Counted from the stretch's first letter, positions 1-9,704 are shown. The stretch: DNA of 64,000 nucleotides from Longimycelium tulufanense (GCF_014645795.1 NZ_BMMK01000030.1:1372-65371), one strand, 5' to 3'. Made by a program: numbers and translations. Notes: generated by a model from the sequence alone, not told the origin.

Positions 1-28
1 GACCCCACCCCTGACAAGGAGGACAACC

Positions 29-1069
29 GTGGCCGTAGCCACACCTACAGTGGACGAACGCCTGGCCCGGGTCGGCGTGCTGGACCGGCTCCTGGTCCGG
101 CCCGAGCTCGGCGCCGTGCTCGGCGCGCTGGTGGTGTTCACGTTCTTCTCGGTCTTCACCGACCAGTTCCTCAGCCCGGCCGGCGCGGCGACGTGGCTGG
201 ACGACGCCTCGACGCTGGGCATCATGGCCGTGGGTGTCGCGATGCTGATGATCGGCGGGGAGTTCGACCTCTCGGCCGGTGTGATGACCGCGTCGACCGC
301 GCTCGTCACCGCCATCCTGGCCACCCAGCTGGGGCTCAACGTCTGGCTGGCGCTGGGCGGCTCGTTGCTGTTCGCGCTCGCGGTGGGCGCGTTCAACGGT
401 TTCGTCGTGATGCGCACCGGACTACCCAGCTTCATCGTCACACTGGGCATGTTCCTGGCCCTACAAGGCCTGAATCTCGGTGTGACCCGGCTGTTCACCG
501 GAAGCGTGCAGGTCTCCGGGATCTCCTCGGTGGATGGCTACGAGTCCGCCGGGTTCCTGTTCGCCTCCACCGTGCAGATCGGCAGCATGACGTTGCAGGT
601 GTCGGTGCTGTGGTGGCTGCTCGTGGCAGGGGTGGCCACGTGGGTGCTGCTGCGTACCCGGTTCGGTAACTGGATCTTCGCCGTGGGCGGTTCGGTGACC
701 AGCGCCCGCCAGGTCGGCGTTCCGGTGATGCGCACGAAGATCCTGCTGTTCATGACGACCGCGTTCGCGGCCTGGGTGGTCGGCTCGATCAACATCCTGC
801 GGTTCACCACGGTGCAGGCCAACCAGGGAATCGGCCTGGAGCTGCAGTTCATCGTGGCCGCGGTGGTCGGCGGTTGCCTGCTGACCGGTGGTTTCGGATC
901 GGCGATCGGCGCCGCGATCGGCGCTCTGATCTTCGGCATGACGCGGCAGGGCATCGTTTTCGCCCGCTGGGACACCGACTGGTTCATGTTGTTCCTTGGC
1001 GTGATGCTGCTGGCGGCCGTGCTGGTCAACAACGCCTTCCGCCGCAAGGCGGAAAGGGTACGGAGGTGA
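29..1069 (+). CDS. ABC transporter permease, RbsC/FrcC type (probable inositol/sugar uptake)
   Basis: 346 residues, strongly hydrophobic with about ten membrane segments; looks like the BPD_transp_2 permeases of ribose, fructose and inositol importers. GTG start with an AAGGAGG ribosome site at 16-22. It is followed four bases later by a matching ATPase and then by iolC, iolB and iolD, so myo-inositol or a related polyol is the likely substrate (inference from context). The periplasmic binding protein is not in the window and probably lies just upstream. Confidence 0.93.
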   Translation: MAVATPTVDERLARVGVLDRLLVRPELGAVLGALVVFTFFSVFTDQFLSPAGAATWLDDASTLGIMAVGVAMLMIGGEFDLSAGVMTASTALVTAILATQLGLNVWLALGGSLLFALAVGAFNGFVVMRTGLPSFIVTLGMFLALQGLNLGVTRLFTGSVQVSGISSVDGYESAGFLFASTVQIGSMTLQVSVLWWLLVAGVATWVLLRTRFGNWIFAVGGSVTSARQVGVPVMRTKILLFMTTAFAAWVVGSINILRFTTVQANQGIGLELQFIVAAVVGGCLLTGGFGSAIGAAIGALIFGMTRQGIVFARWDTDWFMLFLGVMLLAAVLVNNAFRRKAERVRR

Positions 1070-1073
1070 GCGG

Positions 1074-1928
1074 GTGAGTACCCCCCTGCTGGAAGTACGC
1101 AACGTCGGCAAGCGCTTCGGCGGCGTGATTGCACTCCGCGAGGTCTCCACCGTGGTCAACGCCGGCGAGGTCACCTGCGTGCTCGGTGACAACGGCGCCG
1201 GCAAGTCCACGTTGATCAAGATCCTCGCCGGCGCACACTGTCACGATGAGGGCGAGTACCTCGTCGAGGGCGAGCCGGTGCGCCTGTCCTCGCCCCGTGA
1301 GGCGCTGGACCGCGGTATCGCCACCGTGTTCCAGGACCTCGCGGTGGTGCCACTGATGAGCGTGTGGCGCAACTTCTTCCTCGGTTCCGAGCCACGTGTC
1401 GGCTGGGGCCCGTTCTCCATGATCGACCGGAAGAAGGCGTGCGAGACGACCCGGTCGGCCCTGGCCGACATGGGGATCGACCTGCGAGACGTCGAGCAGC
1501 CGGTGGGCACGCTCTCCGGCGGTGAGCGGCAGTGTGTGGCGATCGCGCGTGCCGTCCACTTCGGTGCGAAGGTGTTGATCCTGGACGAGCCGACGGCCGC
1601 GTTGGGCGTGAAGCAGGCCGGTGTCGTGCTCAAGTACGTGGCGCAGGCCCGCGACCGCGGCCTGGGCGTCGTGCTGATCACGCACAACCCGCACCACGCC
1701 TACCCGGTGGGCGATCGGTTCCTGCTGCTCAAGCGGGGACGCAGCCTCGGCTGCCAGGAGAAGGCCGACATCACGTTGGCCGAACTGACCAGGCAGATGG
1801 CCGGTGGCGCGGAGCTGGAGGCCCTCGAGCACGAGCTGCGGCAGGAGCGGGTGGTGCCGGAGCCGGCGGGGGCCCTGGAGAAGAAGGTGAACAACAGCCG
1901 TCTGAGCAAGGAGCGTGCTATCTCGTGA
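1074..1928 (+). CDS. ABC transporter ATP-binding protein, single-domain FrcA type
   Basis: 284 residues. Walker [10 protein letters not shown] at about 38-46, Q-loop Q87, signature LSGGERQ at 147-153, Walker B LILDEP at 168-173 and switch H204. It has one nucleotide-binding domain, unlike the fused double-domain RbsA, so it probably acts as a homodimer as in fructose FrcBCA systems. The GTG start sits four bases after the permease stop. Its TGA overlaps the iolC start (GTGA at 1925-1928), implying translational coupling with inositol catabolism. The C-terminal tail of about 30 residues is charged. Confidence 0.93.
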   Translation: MSTPLLEVRNVGKRFGGVIALREVSTVVNAGEVTCVLGDNGAGKSTLIKILAGAHCHDEGEYLVEGEPVRLSSPREALDRGIATVFQDLAVVPLMSVWRNFFLGSEPRVGWGPFSMIDRKKACETTRSALADMGIDLRDVEQPVGTLSGGERQCVAIARAVHFGAKVLILDEPTAALGVKQAGVVLKYVAQARDRGLGVVLITHNPHHAYPVGDRFLLLKRGRSLGCQEKADITLAELTRQMAGGAELEALEHELRQERVVPEPAGALEKKVNNSRLSKERAIS

Positions 1929-2899
1929 CTGCCCACGAGGCGCAGGCGAGACCGGGCGGATCGGTCGGCACGGAGTTGCTGACCGTCGGCCGGGTCGGCG
2001 TGGACCTCTACCCGGAGCAGAGCGGCGTACCCCTGGCCGGGGTACGCACCTTCGCGAAGTCGCTCGGGGGCACCGCCACCAACGTGGCGGTGGCCGCTGG
2101 GCGTCTGGGCCGCCGCAGTGCCGTGCTGACCAAGGTCGGCCCGGACGGGTTCGGCGACTACGTGCGGGAGGCGTTGCAGGACTTCGGGGTCGACCCCGGT
2201 CACGTCGGTACCGCGCCCGATCTGCTGACACCGGTCGTGTTCTGCGCGTTGGACCCGCCAACCGATCCGCCGCTGCTCTTCTACCGGTTGCCCACCGCAC
2301 CGGACATGACGCTGCAGCCGGCGGACGTGCCGTGGGAGCTGGTGGAAGAGGTCCCGCTGCTGTGGGTGACCGGCACCGGGGTCTCGGCCGAGCCGGCCCG
2401 CTCCACCCAGCACGAGATCCTGCGCCGCCGCGGCCGGCGTGCGCACACCGTGCTCGACCTCGACTACCGGCCGATGTTCTGGCCGGACGTGGCGACCGCA
2501 CGCCGGGAGATCGGCGCGATGCTGGACCACGTCACGGTCGCAGTCGGCAACCGGACCGAGGTCGAGGTTGCCGTCGGAACCGCGGACCCGGAGGAGGCGG
2601 CCAAGCGGCTGCTCGACCGCGGCGTGGAGCTGGCAATCGTGAAGAAGGGCGGAGACGGCGTGCTGGTGGCGAGCCGGGACGGGTCCTGGACCGTGCCGCC
2701 GCGGCGGGTCGAGGTGGTGTGCGGGCTGGGCGCCGGTGACGCGTTCGGCGGTGCGCTCGCGCACGGCCTGCTGGCCGGCTGGGACCCGGTGCGCGTCGCC
2801 GGGTACGCCAACGCGGCCGGGGCGATCGTGGCGGGCCGACTGGCCTGTGCGGACGCCATGCCCACCCCGGAGGAGATCGAGGAGTTCCTGCAACCGTGA
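1925..2899 (+). CDS. iolC: 5-dehydro-2-deoxygluconokinase IolC
   Basis: 324 residues, PfkB/ribokinase fold. N-terminal [11 protein letters not shown] and [15 protein letters not shown] match the substrate-binding signature, and [15 protein letters not shown] near residues 266-282 is the PfkB ATP/anion-hole signature with the catalytic Asp. It phosphorylates 5-dehydro-2-deoxy-D-gluconate in the myo-inositol pathway. The frame is open upstream to 1532, but the GTG at 1925, overlapping the ATPase stop, gives the normal IolC N-terminus. Its last codons overlap the next gene by four bases. Confidence 0.93.
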   Translation: MTAHEAQARPGGSVGTELLTVGRVGVDLYPEQSGVPLAGVRTFAKSLGGTATNVAVAAGRLGRRSAVLTKVGPDGFGDYVREALQDFGVDPGHVGTAPDLLTPVVFCALDPPTDPPLLFYRLPTAPDMTLQPADVPWELVEEVPLLWVTGTGVSAEPARSTQHEILRRRGRRAHTVLDLDYRPMFWPDVATARREIGAMLDHVTVAVGNRTEVEVAVGTADPEEAAKRLLDRGVELAIVKKGGDGVLVASRDGSWTVPPRRVEVVCGLGAGDAFGGALAHGLLAGWDPVRVAGYANAAGAIVAGRLACADAMPTPEEIEEFLQP

Positions 2900-3894
2900 A
2901 TCCCGTGAGCAGTGGGGTGGCCGACGGCACAACCAGCGGCCGCATCAGCGACGCCGACTGGGCGGACCTGCTGGCCACCCGAGCTACCGAACCGGAGGCG
3001 GTCTCCCGCGCCTACGCGTCCCGGCGCCGCCGGGACAGCCTGCTGTCCGAACAGGGCACGCTCTTCCTGGTGGCCGCCGACCATCCGGCGCGGGGCGCGC
3101 TGGGCGTCGGTGACGACCCGATGGCGATGGCCGACCGGCGGTCGCTGCTCGAGCGACTGCTGGTGGCGCTGGACAATCCCGCGGTGGACGGGGTGCTGGG
3201 GACGCCGGATGTCGTGGAGGAACTACTCCTGCTGGGCGCCCTGCACGACAAGATCGTCATCGGTTCGATGAACCGGGGCGGGCTGGCCGGTGCGAGCTGG
3301 GAGGTCGACGACCGGTTCACCGGACACGACGCACAGTCTATTGTGGACAACCGGCTCGACGGCGCGAAGATGTTGCTGCGCCTGGTGGACGACGACCCCG
3401 GCACGATCCCAACCCTCATCGGGTGCGCGAACGCCGTGAACGAGCTGGCCGAGCGCGGCCTGATGGCCATGGTCGAGCCGCTGCCGTATCAGCGGGACGG
3501 TGCCGGAAAGCTCGTGCTGCGCCGGGATCCCGCCTCGCTGGCCCGCGCGATCACCATCGCCAGCGGGCTGGGCCGCACCTCCGCCCACACCTGGCTCAAG
3601 CTGCCCGCGCCCGCCGAACCCGACACGGTTCTGGCGGCGACCACACTGCCGGTCGTGGTGCTCGGCGGTGTCCCCTCGGCGGACCCGGGCGCCGACCTGG
3701 CGTCCTGGGGCGCGGCCCTGCGCAACCCGGTGGTCCGCGGCCTGGTCGTGGGCCGGGCGCTGCTCTACCCGCCGGACGGCGACGTGGCCGGCGCCGTCGA
3801 GTCCGCCGCCCGTGTCCTGCGCGCCGCCCGCGGCACCGCGGACGACGCGGGCACCGACGGCAAGACGAACAACAGCAAGGAGGTCCTCGCGTGA
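2896..3894 (+). CDS. Cgl0158-family (beta/alpha)8-barrel protein, probable IolJ-like aldolase
   Basis: 332 residues. Matches actinobacterial Cgl0158-type TIM-barrel proteins of the class I LacD/DhnA aldolase group found inside iol operons. Visible segments: DHPARGALGVG near residue 57, MNRGGLAGASWEVDDRFTG, and a C-terminal WLKLPAP carrying a lysine near 234 that could be the Schiff-base residue (inference). Position between iolC and iolB suggests it cleaves 6-phospho-5-dehydro-2-deoxygluconate to DHAP and malonate semialdehyde. GTG start in a GTGA overlap with iolC, and another GTGA overlap with iolB. Confidence 0.85.
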   Translation: MNPVSSGVADGTTSGRISDADWADLLATRATEPEAVSRAYASRRRRDSLLSEQGTLFLVAADHPARGALGVGDDPMAMADRRSLLERLLVALDNPAVDGVLGTPDVVEELLLLGALHDKIVIGSMNRGGLAGASWEVDDRFTGHDAQSIVDNRLDGAKMLLRLVDDDPGTIPTLIGCANAVNELAERGLMAMVEPLPYQRDGAGKLVLRRDPASLARAITIASGLGRTSAHTWLKLPAPAEPDTVLAATTLPVVVLGGVPSADPGADLASWGAALRNPVVRGLVVGRALLYPPDGDVAGAVESAARVLRAARGTADDAGTDGKTNNSKEVLA

Positions 3895-4802
3895 CGCAGG
3901 CAGCACCCAGCACCAGCAAGCTGCACCGGCCGCTCGGCACACTGTCCCACGGCGACGACCCGATCCTGCTGACCCCGGAGGAAGCGGGCTGGACATGGAC
4001 CGGGTTGCGCGTGCTGCGGCTACCGGCCGGTGGGTCCCGCACCCTGCGCACCGGTGAGTTCGAGGCGTTCGTGCTCCCCCTGACCGGAGGCTGCACCGTC
4101 GAGGTGGACGGCGAGCGGTTCGAGCTGGCCGGCCGCGAGTCGGTGTTCACCAGTGTCACCGACTTCGCCTACGTACCAAGGGATGCCGAGGTCGTTCTCG
4201 CCAGCGCCCAGGGCTGCGAGGTGGCCCTGCCGATGGCACGCTGCACCCGCCGGCTGGCCCCGAAGTACGGGCCGGCCGAGCAGGTTCCGGTCGAGGTCCG
4301 CGGCGCCGGCACCGCCACCCGGCAGGTGACCAACTTCGGAGTCCCGGGCGTCTGGGACCACGCCGACAAGCTCAACGCGTGCGAGCTGATCACCCCGGAC
4401 GGCAACTGGTCGTCCTACCCGCCGCACAAGCACGACGACACCGAGCCGTGCACGGTGGTCAACGAGGAGATCTACTACTTCCGGATCGCCGGCCGGGACG
4501 GGGTGACTCCCGACCGCGAGGGCTTCGGACTGCACCGCACCTACACCGACGACGGCTCGATCAACGAGGACGTGGTGGTGCGCGACGGGGACGTGTTCCT
4601 GATCCCGCGCGGCTACCACGGGCCGTGCGTGGCCGCCCCCGGGTACCCCATGTACTACCTCAACGTTCTGGCCGGCCCGGGTGAGGAGCGCTCGATGGCC
4701 TTCTGCGACGACCCCGCGCACAGCTGGGTCCGCGACACCTGGGCCACCACCCCCACCGACCCACGGTGCCCGGTCACCTCGGCCGAGGGCCGGGTGCGGT
4801 GA
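3891..4802 (+). CDS. iolB: 5-deoxy-glucuronate isomerase IolB
   Basis: 303 residues, bicupin of the KduI/IolB family. YPPHKHDD near 176-183 and EEIYYFRI supply the metal-binding His/Glu set. RGYHGPCVAAPGYPMYYLNVLAGP is the conserved C-terminal cupin strand region; it is described here only by its start RGYHGPCV. It isomerises 5-deoxy-D-glucuronate to 5-dehydro-2-deoxy-D-gluconate. GTG start at 3891 overlaps the previous stop (GTGA). The frame is open upstream to 3423 but that part is a shadow of the aldolase gene. Confidence 0.94.
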   Translation: MTQAAPSTSKLHRPLGTLSHGDDPILLTPEEAGWTWTGLRVLRLPAGGSRTLRTGEFEAFVLPLTGGCTVEVDGERFELAGRESVFTSVTDFAYVPRDAEVVLASAQGCEVALPMARCTRRLAPKYGPAEQVPVEVRGAGTATRQVTNFGVPGVWDHADKLNACELITPDGNWSSYPPHKHDDTEPCTVVNEEIYYFRIAGRDGVTPDREGFGLHRTYTDDGSINEDVVVRDGDVFLIPRGYHGPCVAAPGYPMYYLNVLAGPGEERSMAFCDDPAHSWVRDTWATTPTDPRCPVTSAEGRVR

Positions 4803-4863
4803 CCGCGCCGCCGGGTACGCCCGGCCCGCGGTCCACCCCTTGAGAAACGAAACGGAGCCAACC

Positions 4864-6738
4864 GTGACGACCGTCCGTCTCTCCGCGGCACAGGCACTGG
4901 TGCGCTGGCTGGTCGCCCAGCGGACCGAGCTGTTGGACGGCACCGAGGCACCACTGTTCCCCGGCGTCTTCGCGATCTTCGGACACGGCAACGTGCTCGG
5001 CCTGGGCACCGCCCTCGACGAGCACCGGGACGACCTGCCCACCTGGCGCGGCCACAACGAGCAGGGCATGGCGCTGGCCGCCGTCGGCTACGCCAAGGCC
5101 ACCCATCGCCGCCAGGTCGGCGTCGCCACCTCCTCCATCGGCCCGGGCGCGATGAACATGGTCACCGCCGCCGGCGTCGCGCACGCCAACCGGCTGCCGG
5201 TGCTCCTGCTGCCCGGCGACACCTTCGTCGGCCGCGCCCCGGACCCGGTGCTGCAGCAGGTCGAGCACTTCGACGACGCGACCGCCACGGTCAACGACGC
5301 CTTCCGCGCGGTGAGCCGCTACTTCGACCGCATCACCCGGCCCGAGCAGCTGCTGGCCACCCTGCCCCAGGTCGCCCGGGTGCTCACCGACCCGGCCGAC
5401 TGCGGCCCGGTGGTCCTGGCGCTGCCCCAGGACGTCCAGGCCGAGGCCTTCGACTACCCGCTGGAGCTGTTCACCCGGGTCGTGCACCGCGTGCCCCGGC
5501 CCCGGCCGGACGCCCGTGCGGTCGCCGCCGCCGTGGACCGCATCCGCCGCGCCGAGCGACCCCTCCTGGTGCTCGGCGGTGGCGTCCGCTACTCCGGGGC
5601 GGCCCAGGTGGCCATCGATGTCGCCGAGGCGCACGGCATCCCGATGACCGAGACCACGGCCGGCCGCACCCTCGTGCCGCACGACCACCCGCTGCATGCC
5701 GGCCCGATCGGCATCACCGGCTCCGCCTCCGCCAACACCCTGGCCGAGCGGGCCGACGTGGTGCTGGCCGTGGGTACCCGGCTGCAGGACTTCACCACCG
5801 CCTCCTGGACCGTGTTCAACCCGGAGACGCTGGTGACGATCAACGCCGCCCGGTTCGACGCGGTCAAGCACAACGCGCTCGCCGTGGTCGGCGACGCCGG
5901 TGAATGCCTGCACGAACTGGCGGGGGCACTGGGCGACTACCACGCACCGCCGGAGTGGACCGCCAGCGCCGCCGAGGAACGCGCCAAGTGGGACGCGCAC
6001 GTCAACGCGCTGCGGGAACCCACCCCCAAAGACGGCCTGCCCACCTACGCCCAGGTCGTCGGGGTCGTCAACGACCTGTCCGGCCCCGACGACTACGTGA
6101 TGACCGCCTCCGGCGGGATGCCCGGTGAGCTGATCGGCGGCTGGCGGGCCAACGGCACCGCCACCATGGACGTCGAGTACGGGTTCTCCTGCATGGGCTA
6201 CGAGCTCGCCGGTGCCTGGGGTGCGGCCATGGCCCGCCGCCACACCCACCCGCACGGGATCGTCACGACACTGCTGGGCGACGGCTCGTACCTGATGCTC
6301 AACTCCGAGCTGTACTCGGCCGCGTTCGCCGGGCACGGGTTCGTCGCCGTGGTCTGCGACAACGACGGCTATGCCGTGATCGCACGGCTGCAGACCGGGC
6401 AAGGCGGCCGGGCGTTCAACAACATGTACGACGACTGCCGCAGCGAGCGGACCGACACCCTACGGCCCCGGGTCAGCTTCGCCGACCACGCCGCCGCCCT
6501 CGGCTGCGCGGTGCTGCCCGCGGACGACCTGGCCGGCGTGGCCGACGCCTACCGCAAGGCGCGCGAGATCGCCGTGGCCGAGCGGCGGCCCGCCGTCGTC
6601 GTGGTGCGCACCCACCCGTCGTCGTGGACCGAGGCCGGCGCCTGGTGGGAGGTGGGCGTGCCCGAGCACCTGTCCGGCCACCCCGGCTACCAGCAGGGCA
6701 AGGCCCGCCAGCTCCGTTACACCAGCTACGGCGGTTAG
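4864..6738 (+). CDS. iolD: 3D-(3,5/4)-trihydroxycyclohexane-1,2-dione acylhydrolase IolD
   Basis: 624 residues, a ThDP-dependent enzyme of the acetolactate-synthase fold. The N-terminal Pyr domain has RGHNEQGMALAA with the cofactor-activating Glu near 66. The central domain spans about 200-340. The C-terminal PP domain carries GDGSYLMLNSELY near 471, the GDG...N motif for Mg-ThDP. Opens the inositol ring after IolG and IolE. GTG start chosen at 4864, preceded by ACGGAG and 61 bases after iolB. Last gene of the operon; two hairpins follow. Confidence 0.95.
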   Translation: MTTVRLSAAQALVRWLVAQRTELLDGTEAPLFPGVFAIFGHGNVLGLGTALDEHRDDLPTWRGHNEQGMALAAVGYAKATHRRQVGVATSSIGPGAMNMVTAAGVAHANRLPVLLLPGDTFVGRAPDPVLQQVEHFDDATATVNDAFRAVSRYFDRITRPEQLLATLPQVARVLTDPADCGPVVLALPQDVQAEAFDYPLELFTRVVHRVPRPRPDARAVAAAVDRIRRAERPLLVLGGGVRYSGAAQVAIDVAEAHGIPMTETTAGRTLVPHDHPLHAGPIGITGSASANTLAERADVVLAVGTRLQDFTTASWTVFNPETLVTINAARFDAVKHNALAVVGDAGECLHELAGALGDYHAPPEWTASAAEERAKWDAHVNALREPTPKDGLPTYAQVVGVVNDLSGPDDYVMTASGGMPGELIGGWRANGTATMDVEYGFSCMGYELAGAWGAAMARRHTHPHGIVTTLLGDGSYLMLNSELYSAAFAGHGFVAVVCDNDGYAVIARLQTGQGGRAFNNMYDDCRSERTDTLRPRVSFADHAAALGCAVLPADDLAGVADAYRKAREIAVAERRPAVVVVRTHPSSWTEAGAWWEVGVPEHLSGHPGYQQGKARQLRYTSYGG

Positions 6739-6810
6739 GCCCCGCTTCGGGCGCGACACCCGTCCAGGGCCCCCGGCCGCGCCCGGAGCGGTCTTCAAGG
6801 GAAAGGGAAG

Positions 6811-6842
6811 GGCCCGTCACCGTTTCTCTGCGGTGACGGGCC
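6811..6842 (+). terminator. Rho-independent-type hairpin after iolD
   Basis: Perfect 12-bp inverted repeat (arms 6811-6822 and 6831-6842) with an 8-base loop TTTCTCTG, 72 bases after the iolD stop. No long T-tract follows, as is common in high-GC actinobacteria. Probable end of the inositol transcript. Confidence 0.75.
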
Positions 6843-6897
6843 GCCTTCTGCTCCGCGTTTCGCGAGAGCTCCCGGCCCTGCCGGCGCGACCCAGACG

Positions 6898-6936
6898 CGC
6901 GTCGGACGTGGTCGGGATCCGACCACGTCCGACGCG
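6898..6936. terminator. 18-bp inverted repeat with 3-base loop, probable bidirectional terminator
   Basis: Arms 6898-6915 and 6919-6936 are perfect complements around the loop GAT, giving a very stable cruciform or hairpin. It lies between iolD (plus strand) and the DUF3073 gene (minus strand, stop at 7099), so it can end transcription from both sides. The remainder of 6739-7098 shows no gene. Confidence 0.65.
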
Positions 6937-7098
6937 TCGTCGTGTCTGCCCGGGCCTGGCCCACACCCCCGACAACCGTCAACAAGCCCGCCCGCCGGAC
7001 ACACCAGGCCGACCCCTGTGGGTCGGTATGGCTACCCAGGAAGGCGGGCCGACCACCGCCACCCCACCGCGACCGGCCGGCCCGGTGGGACGCCGACG

Positions 7099-7293
7099 TC
7101 AGCGGCGGTACTCGTCGTACCCGTCGTCGTACGCGTACGGGTCGTCGAAACGGTCGTCGTCGCCGTACTCCTCGCCGGAGGACTTACCGCCCGTCAGCTC
7201 CTGCTGCAGGGCCCTGAAGTCCGGGGTGGGGGAGTTGTACTTGAGCTCTCGGGCCACCTTCGCCTGCTTGGCCTTGGCACGGCCGCGCCCCAT
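7099..7293 (-). CDS. DUF3073 small conserved actinobacterial protein
   Basis: 64 residues. Basic N-terminus MGRGRAKAKQAKVARELKY, then a SPTPDFRALQQEL helix, then a very acidic and Tyr-rich tail (DDDRFDDPYAYDDGYDEY). This is the DUF3073 pattern (Rv0810c in M. tuberculosis), function unknown. ATG at 7293; the longer open frame upstream to 7872 is a shadow of the opposite gene. Divergent from the next gene, leaving a promoter region of about 185 bases. Confidence 0.9.
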   Translation of the reverse strand: MGRGRAKAKQAKVARELKYNSPTPDFRALQQELTGGKSSGEEYGDDDRFDDPYAYDDGYDEYRR

Positions 7294-7478
7294 GGCTCGA
7301 CCCCCTCGCACAGGGACGGGGCGGCCGCGGGAAACGGCGGCCCCGTTCGGTCTCGACAACTTCTCCTGGTAACTACCGTACCGTGTCGACGGGGTTTGAC
7401 GCGACGCGGGACCGCCCGCTCCCGACGTGATGCGGACCGCCGCTGCCGCCCCACCCCGCGCCATGCGAGTATGCCCCG

Positions 7479-8372
7479 GTGCCGCGTCCGTTCGTCGCCT
7501 ACCTGCGGGTGTACGAACCGTTGCCGTCGCTGGACACTGCGCTGCGGCAACGGGTGGAGGAGGCGTTGGGCGCCGGGGAGCTGGACCCCGCCGACGCCGG
7601 AGAACGGGAACGACAGCTGTGGCTGAAAGCACAGCTGGCCTCGCCGCCCCGGCTGCTGCCCGGGGAGCTGCCGGACGGCACGGCCGCCCCGAGCGCCCCG
7701 TTCGACGTGATGGTGCTCGAACCCGAGGACGTACCCGCCGAGACCGACGGTGAGATCGGGCCCGGCCCCCTGGTCTGCCCGCTGGACGTGCGACCCCGGG
7801 CCGCGGCCGCGCTGATCGGGTTCCTGTCCACCGCACCCGCCCCGTTGCGCGAGCAGGTCCTGCCGCTGCCACCGGACTCGGTGCGCTCCCGCGCGTCCGC
7901 GGTGATGGCCGAGCTGACCGCCGGGGCCGTGCACGTGGTGTCCTCCACCTGGACCGTCCCGCTGCCGTGGTTCGCGCTGGTCGATCCGGACGCCCGGCAA
8001 CTCGTGCTGGCGCCCCAGGAGGACCCGCACCGCCGGGTCTGCTGGCGGGTGAGCATGGCCGATGCCCGTCGGCGGACGGCTCGGGCGCACACGGCGGTGC
8101 ACGACGCGCTCGGCGACGAGGGGCCGGCCAAGGTCCTCAAGGACACCGGACGGTGGCTGGAGCACTTCCACCCGCACTCGGCGGTGGAACTCGACTACGG
8201 CGGGTTGGTCCAGCTACTCGACGACGCCGACCTGCTTGCCGACACCTCCGCCCATGACGTGCACGCGGCCGTGGACGCCCTGGAGTCCGGCGACGTGGAC
8301 GAGGTCGCCGAGCTGTACGAGCGGCTGCGCGAGTTCTGGGGCGAAGTCGCCGAACGCGAGCGCTTCAACTAG
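7479..8372 (+). CDS. Conserved actinobacterial hypothetical protein
   Basis: 297 residues, GTG start, no signal peptide or membrane segment. Opens with PFVAYLRVYEPL and contains conserved-looking stretches such as HVVSSTWTVPLPWFALVDP and CWRVSMADARRRTARAH. I recognise it as a soluble family common beside DUF3073 in Actinobacteria but know no function. Third-position GC is as high as in neighbouring core genes, so it is surely coding. Confidence 0.85.
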   Translation: MPRPFVAYLRVYEPLPSLDTALRQRVEEALGAGELDPADAGERERQLWLKAQLASPPRLLPGELPDGTAAPSAPFDVMVLEPEDVPAETDGEIGPGPLVCPLDVRPRAAAALIGFLSTAPAPLREQVLPLPPDSVRSRASAVMAELTAGAVHVVSSTWTVPLPWFALVDPDARQLVLAPQEDPHRRVCWRVSMADARRRTARAHTAVHDALGDEGPAKVLKDTGRWLEHFHPHSAVELDYGGLVQLLDDADLLADTSAHDVHAAVDALESGDVDEVAELYERLREFWGEVAERERFN

Positions 8373-8395
8373 CCGGAACGAGCCGGCCGGCTCGG

Positions 8396-8599
8396 TCAGG
8401 TCGGGTTCTGCTGCTCACCCTCGGCCGGCGGTTCGTTCCCACCGAGCTGTTCGCCGATCTTGTCCCGGGCGGTGTCGATCTGGTCGGTGTACTTGCCGCC
8501 GGTCTTCTCGTCGGCGATGTCCGCCGCCTTGTCGACGCCCTCCTTCACTTGCTGCTCGCGCCCGGTCACCAGTTCCTTGAGCTTGTCGAGAATGCTCAT
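8396..8599 (-). CDS. MT0933-like antitoxin family protein (orphan)
   Basis: 67 residues, beginning MSILDKLKELVTG, with GVDKAADIADEKTGGKYTDQI in the middle, the signature of the Rv0909/MT0933-like family annotated as an antitoxin. Amphipathic and highly charged, ending in a Pro/Glu/Gln tail. In M. tuberculosis the partner is an SRPBCC-fold gene (Rv0910). No such gene adjoins here, so a toxin-antitoxin role is doubtful. AGGAGG-type site precedes the ATG. Confidence 0.85.
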   Translation of the reverse strand: MSILDKLKELVTGREQQVKEGVDKAADIADEKTGGKYTDQIDTARDKIGEQLGGNEPPAEGEQQNPT

Positions 8600-8732
8600 C
8601 CGCCTACCTCCTGCGGTCCGCTGAGGGTTGTGCGCACGCCGCGGACGAACCCCGACGGACCCCCGCCGCGGCCGCGCACGACCATCTTGGGCGTGACCGC
8701 GCCCGATCCCGAACAAACCGCTCGGCCGGGCG

Positions 8733-9704
8733 TCACCCGGACGAGCGGCCGAAGACGTCCGGGAGCAGGCGGACCACGCCGACCGGCTCGCCCCGGCCCA
8801 GGACCGGGTCCTCGGCCAGCGCGTCGAGCTCCGGCGAGGCCGGTACGCCCAGCGCCCGCAGCGCACCCACCATGATCGGCAGCCGGGCCCGGGCCGCCCC
8901 GTCGGTGACCTTCAGCGCAACCGCGCCCACCCCGGGCACCGCGGCGGCGTGCACCCCCTCGGCGCCGGCCTTGCACAGCAGCCCGGACACCGCCGACATC
9001 AGCCGAGTGTCCTCCCGGCCGGCGCCCGCCACCAGGTACGGGTAGGCCCGCATGGCGTCCGCGATCCGCCGCTCCGGCGTCCCCGGCTCCGCGCTCACCA
9101 GCGCCAGGAACGCGTGCGCCAGCCCGGCCAGCGAGAAGGCGAACAGCGGGGCACCGCACCCGTCCACCGCGGTCGCGGCCACCCGCTCCCCGGTCAGCTC
9201 CTCGACCGTCTCCCGTACCGCGACCTGCAGCGGGTGCGCGGGGTCCAGGTAACCCTCGGTCGGCCAGCGCAGCTGCACGCAGGTCGCCAGCATCGCGGCG
9301 TGCTTGCCCGAGCAGTTCATCGCCGCCCGGCGCGCACCGCCACCGCCGGCCAGCAGCGCGTTCCGGCTCGCCTCGTGCGAGGGCAGCTCCGCCGGGCAAC
9401 CCAGCGCGTCCTCACCCAGCCCGTGCTTGCCCAGGATCGCCAGCGCCCGCTCCACGTGCTCCGTCTCGCCGCTGTGCGAGGCACAGGCGAGCGCCACGTC
9501 GGCGTCGTCGGGCAGGTCGAGGCCGGCCCGCAGCATGGCCAGCCCCTGCAGCGGCTTGTTCGACGAGCGGGGGAAGAGGGGCGCCCCCGTCTCCCCGAGG
9601 GCGTACACCAGCGTGCCGTCGGCGCCGAGGACGGCCACCGACCCGCGGTGCACCCCCTCCCGGAAACCCGACCGGACGATCTCGACCAGCTCGGCATCGC
9701 GCAT
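8733..9704 (-). CDS. Asparaginase (type II-like, L-asparaginase II family)
   Basis: 323 residues. Starts MRDAELVEIVRSGFREGVHRGS. Contains RSSNKPLQGLAM, CASHSGETEHV, MNCSGKHAAMLATC and DGCGAPLFAFSL, the conserved motifs of the thermolabile L-asparaginase (asparaginase_II) family, with the SGKH block likely catalytic. Hydrolyses L-asparagine to aspartate and ammonia (family knowledge). ATG at 9704; the frame is open far upstream but homology begins here. Stands alone, transcribed in the same direction as rsiG. Confidence 0.9.
   Translation of the reverse strand: MRDAELVEIVRSGFREGVHRGSVAVLGADGTLVYALGETGAPLFPRSSNKPLQGLAMLRAGLDLPDDADVALACASHSGETEHVERALAILGKHGLGEDALGCPAELPSHEASRNALLAGGGGARRAAMNCSGKHAAMLATCVQLRWPTEGYLDPAHPLQVAVRETVEELTGERVAATAVDGCGAPLFAFSLAGLAHAFLALVSAEPGTPERRIADAMRAYPYLVAGAGREDTRLMSAVSGLLCKAGAEGVHAAAVPGVGAVALKVTDGAARARLPIMVGALRALGVPASPELDALAEDPVLGRGEPVGVVRLLPDVFGRSSG

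Noticed and set aside
4774-6402. 542-codon open frame on the minus strand
   Set aside because: Lies wholly antisense to iolD, is Val/Gly/His-rich with no domain, and reflects high-GC third positions of iolD.
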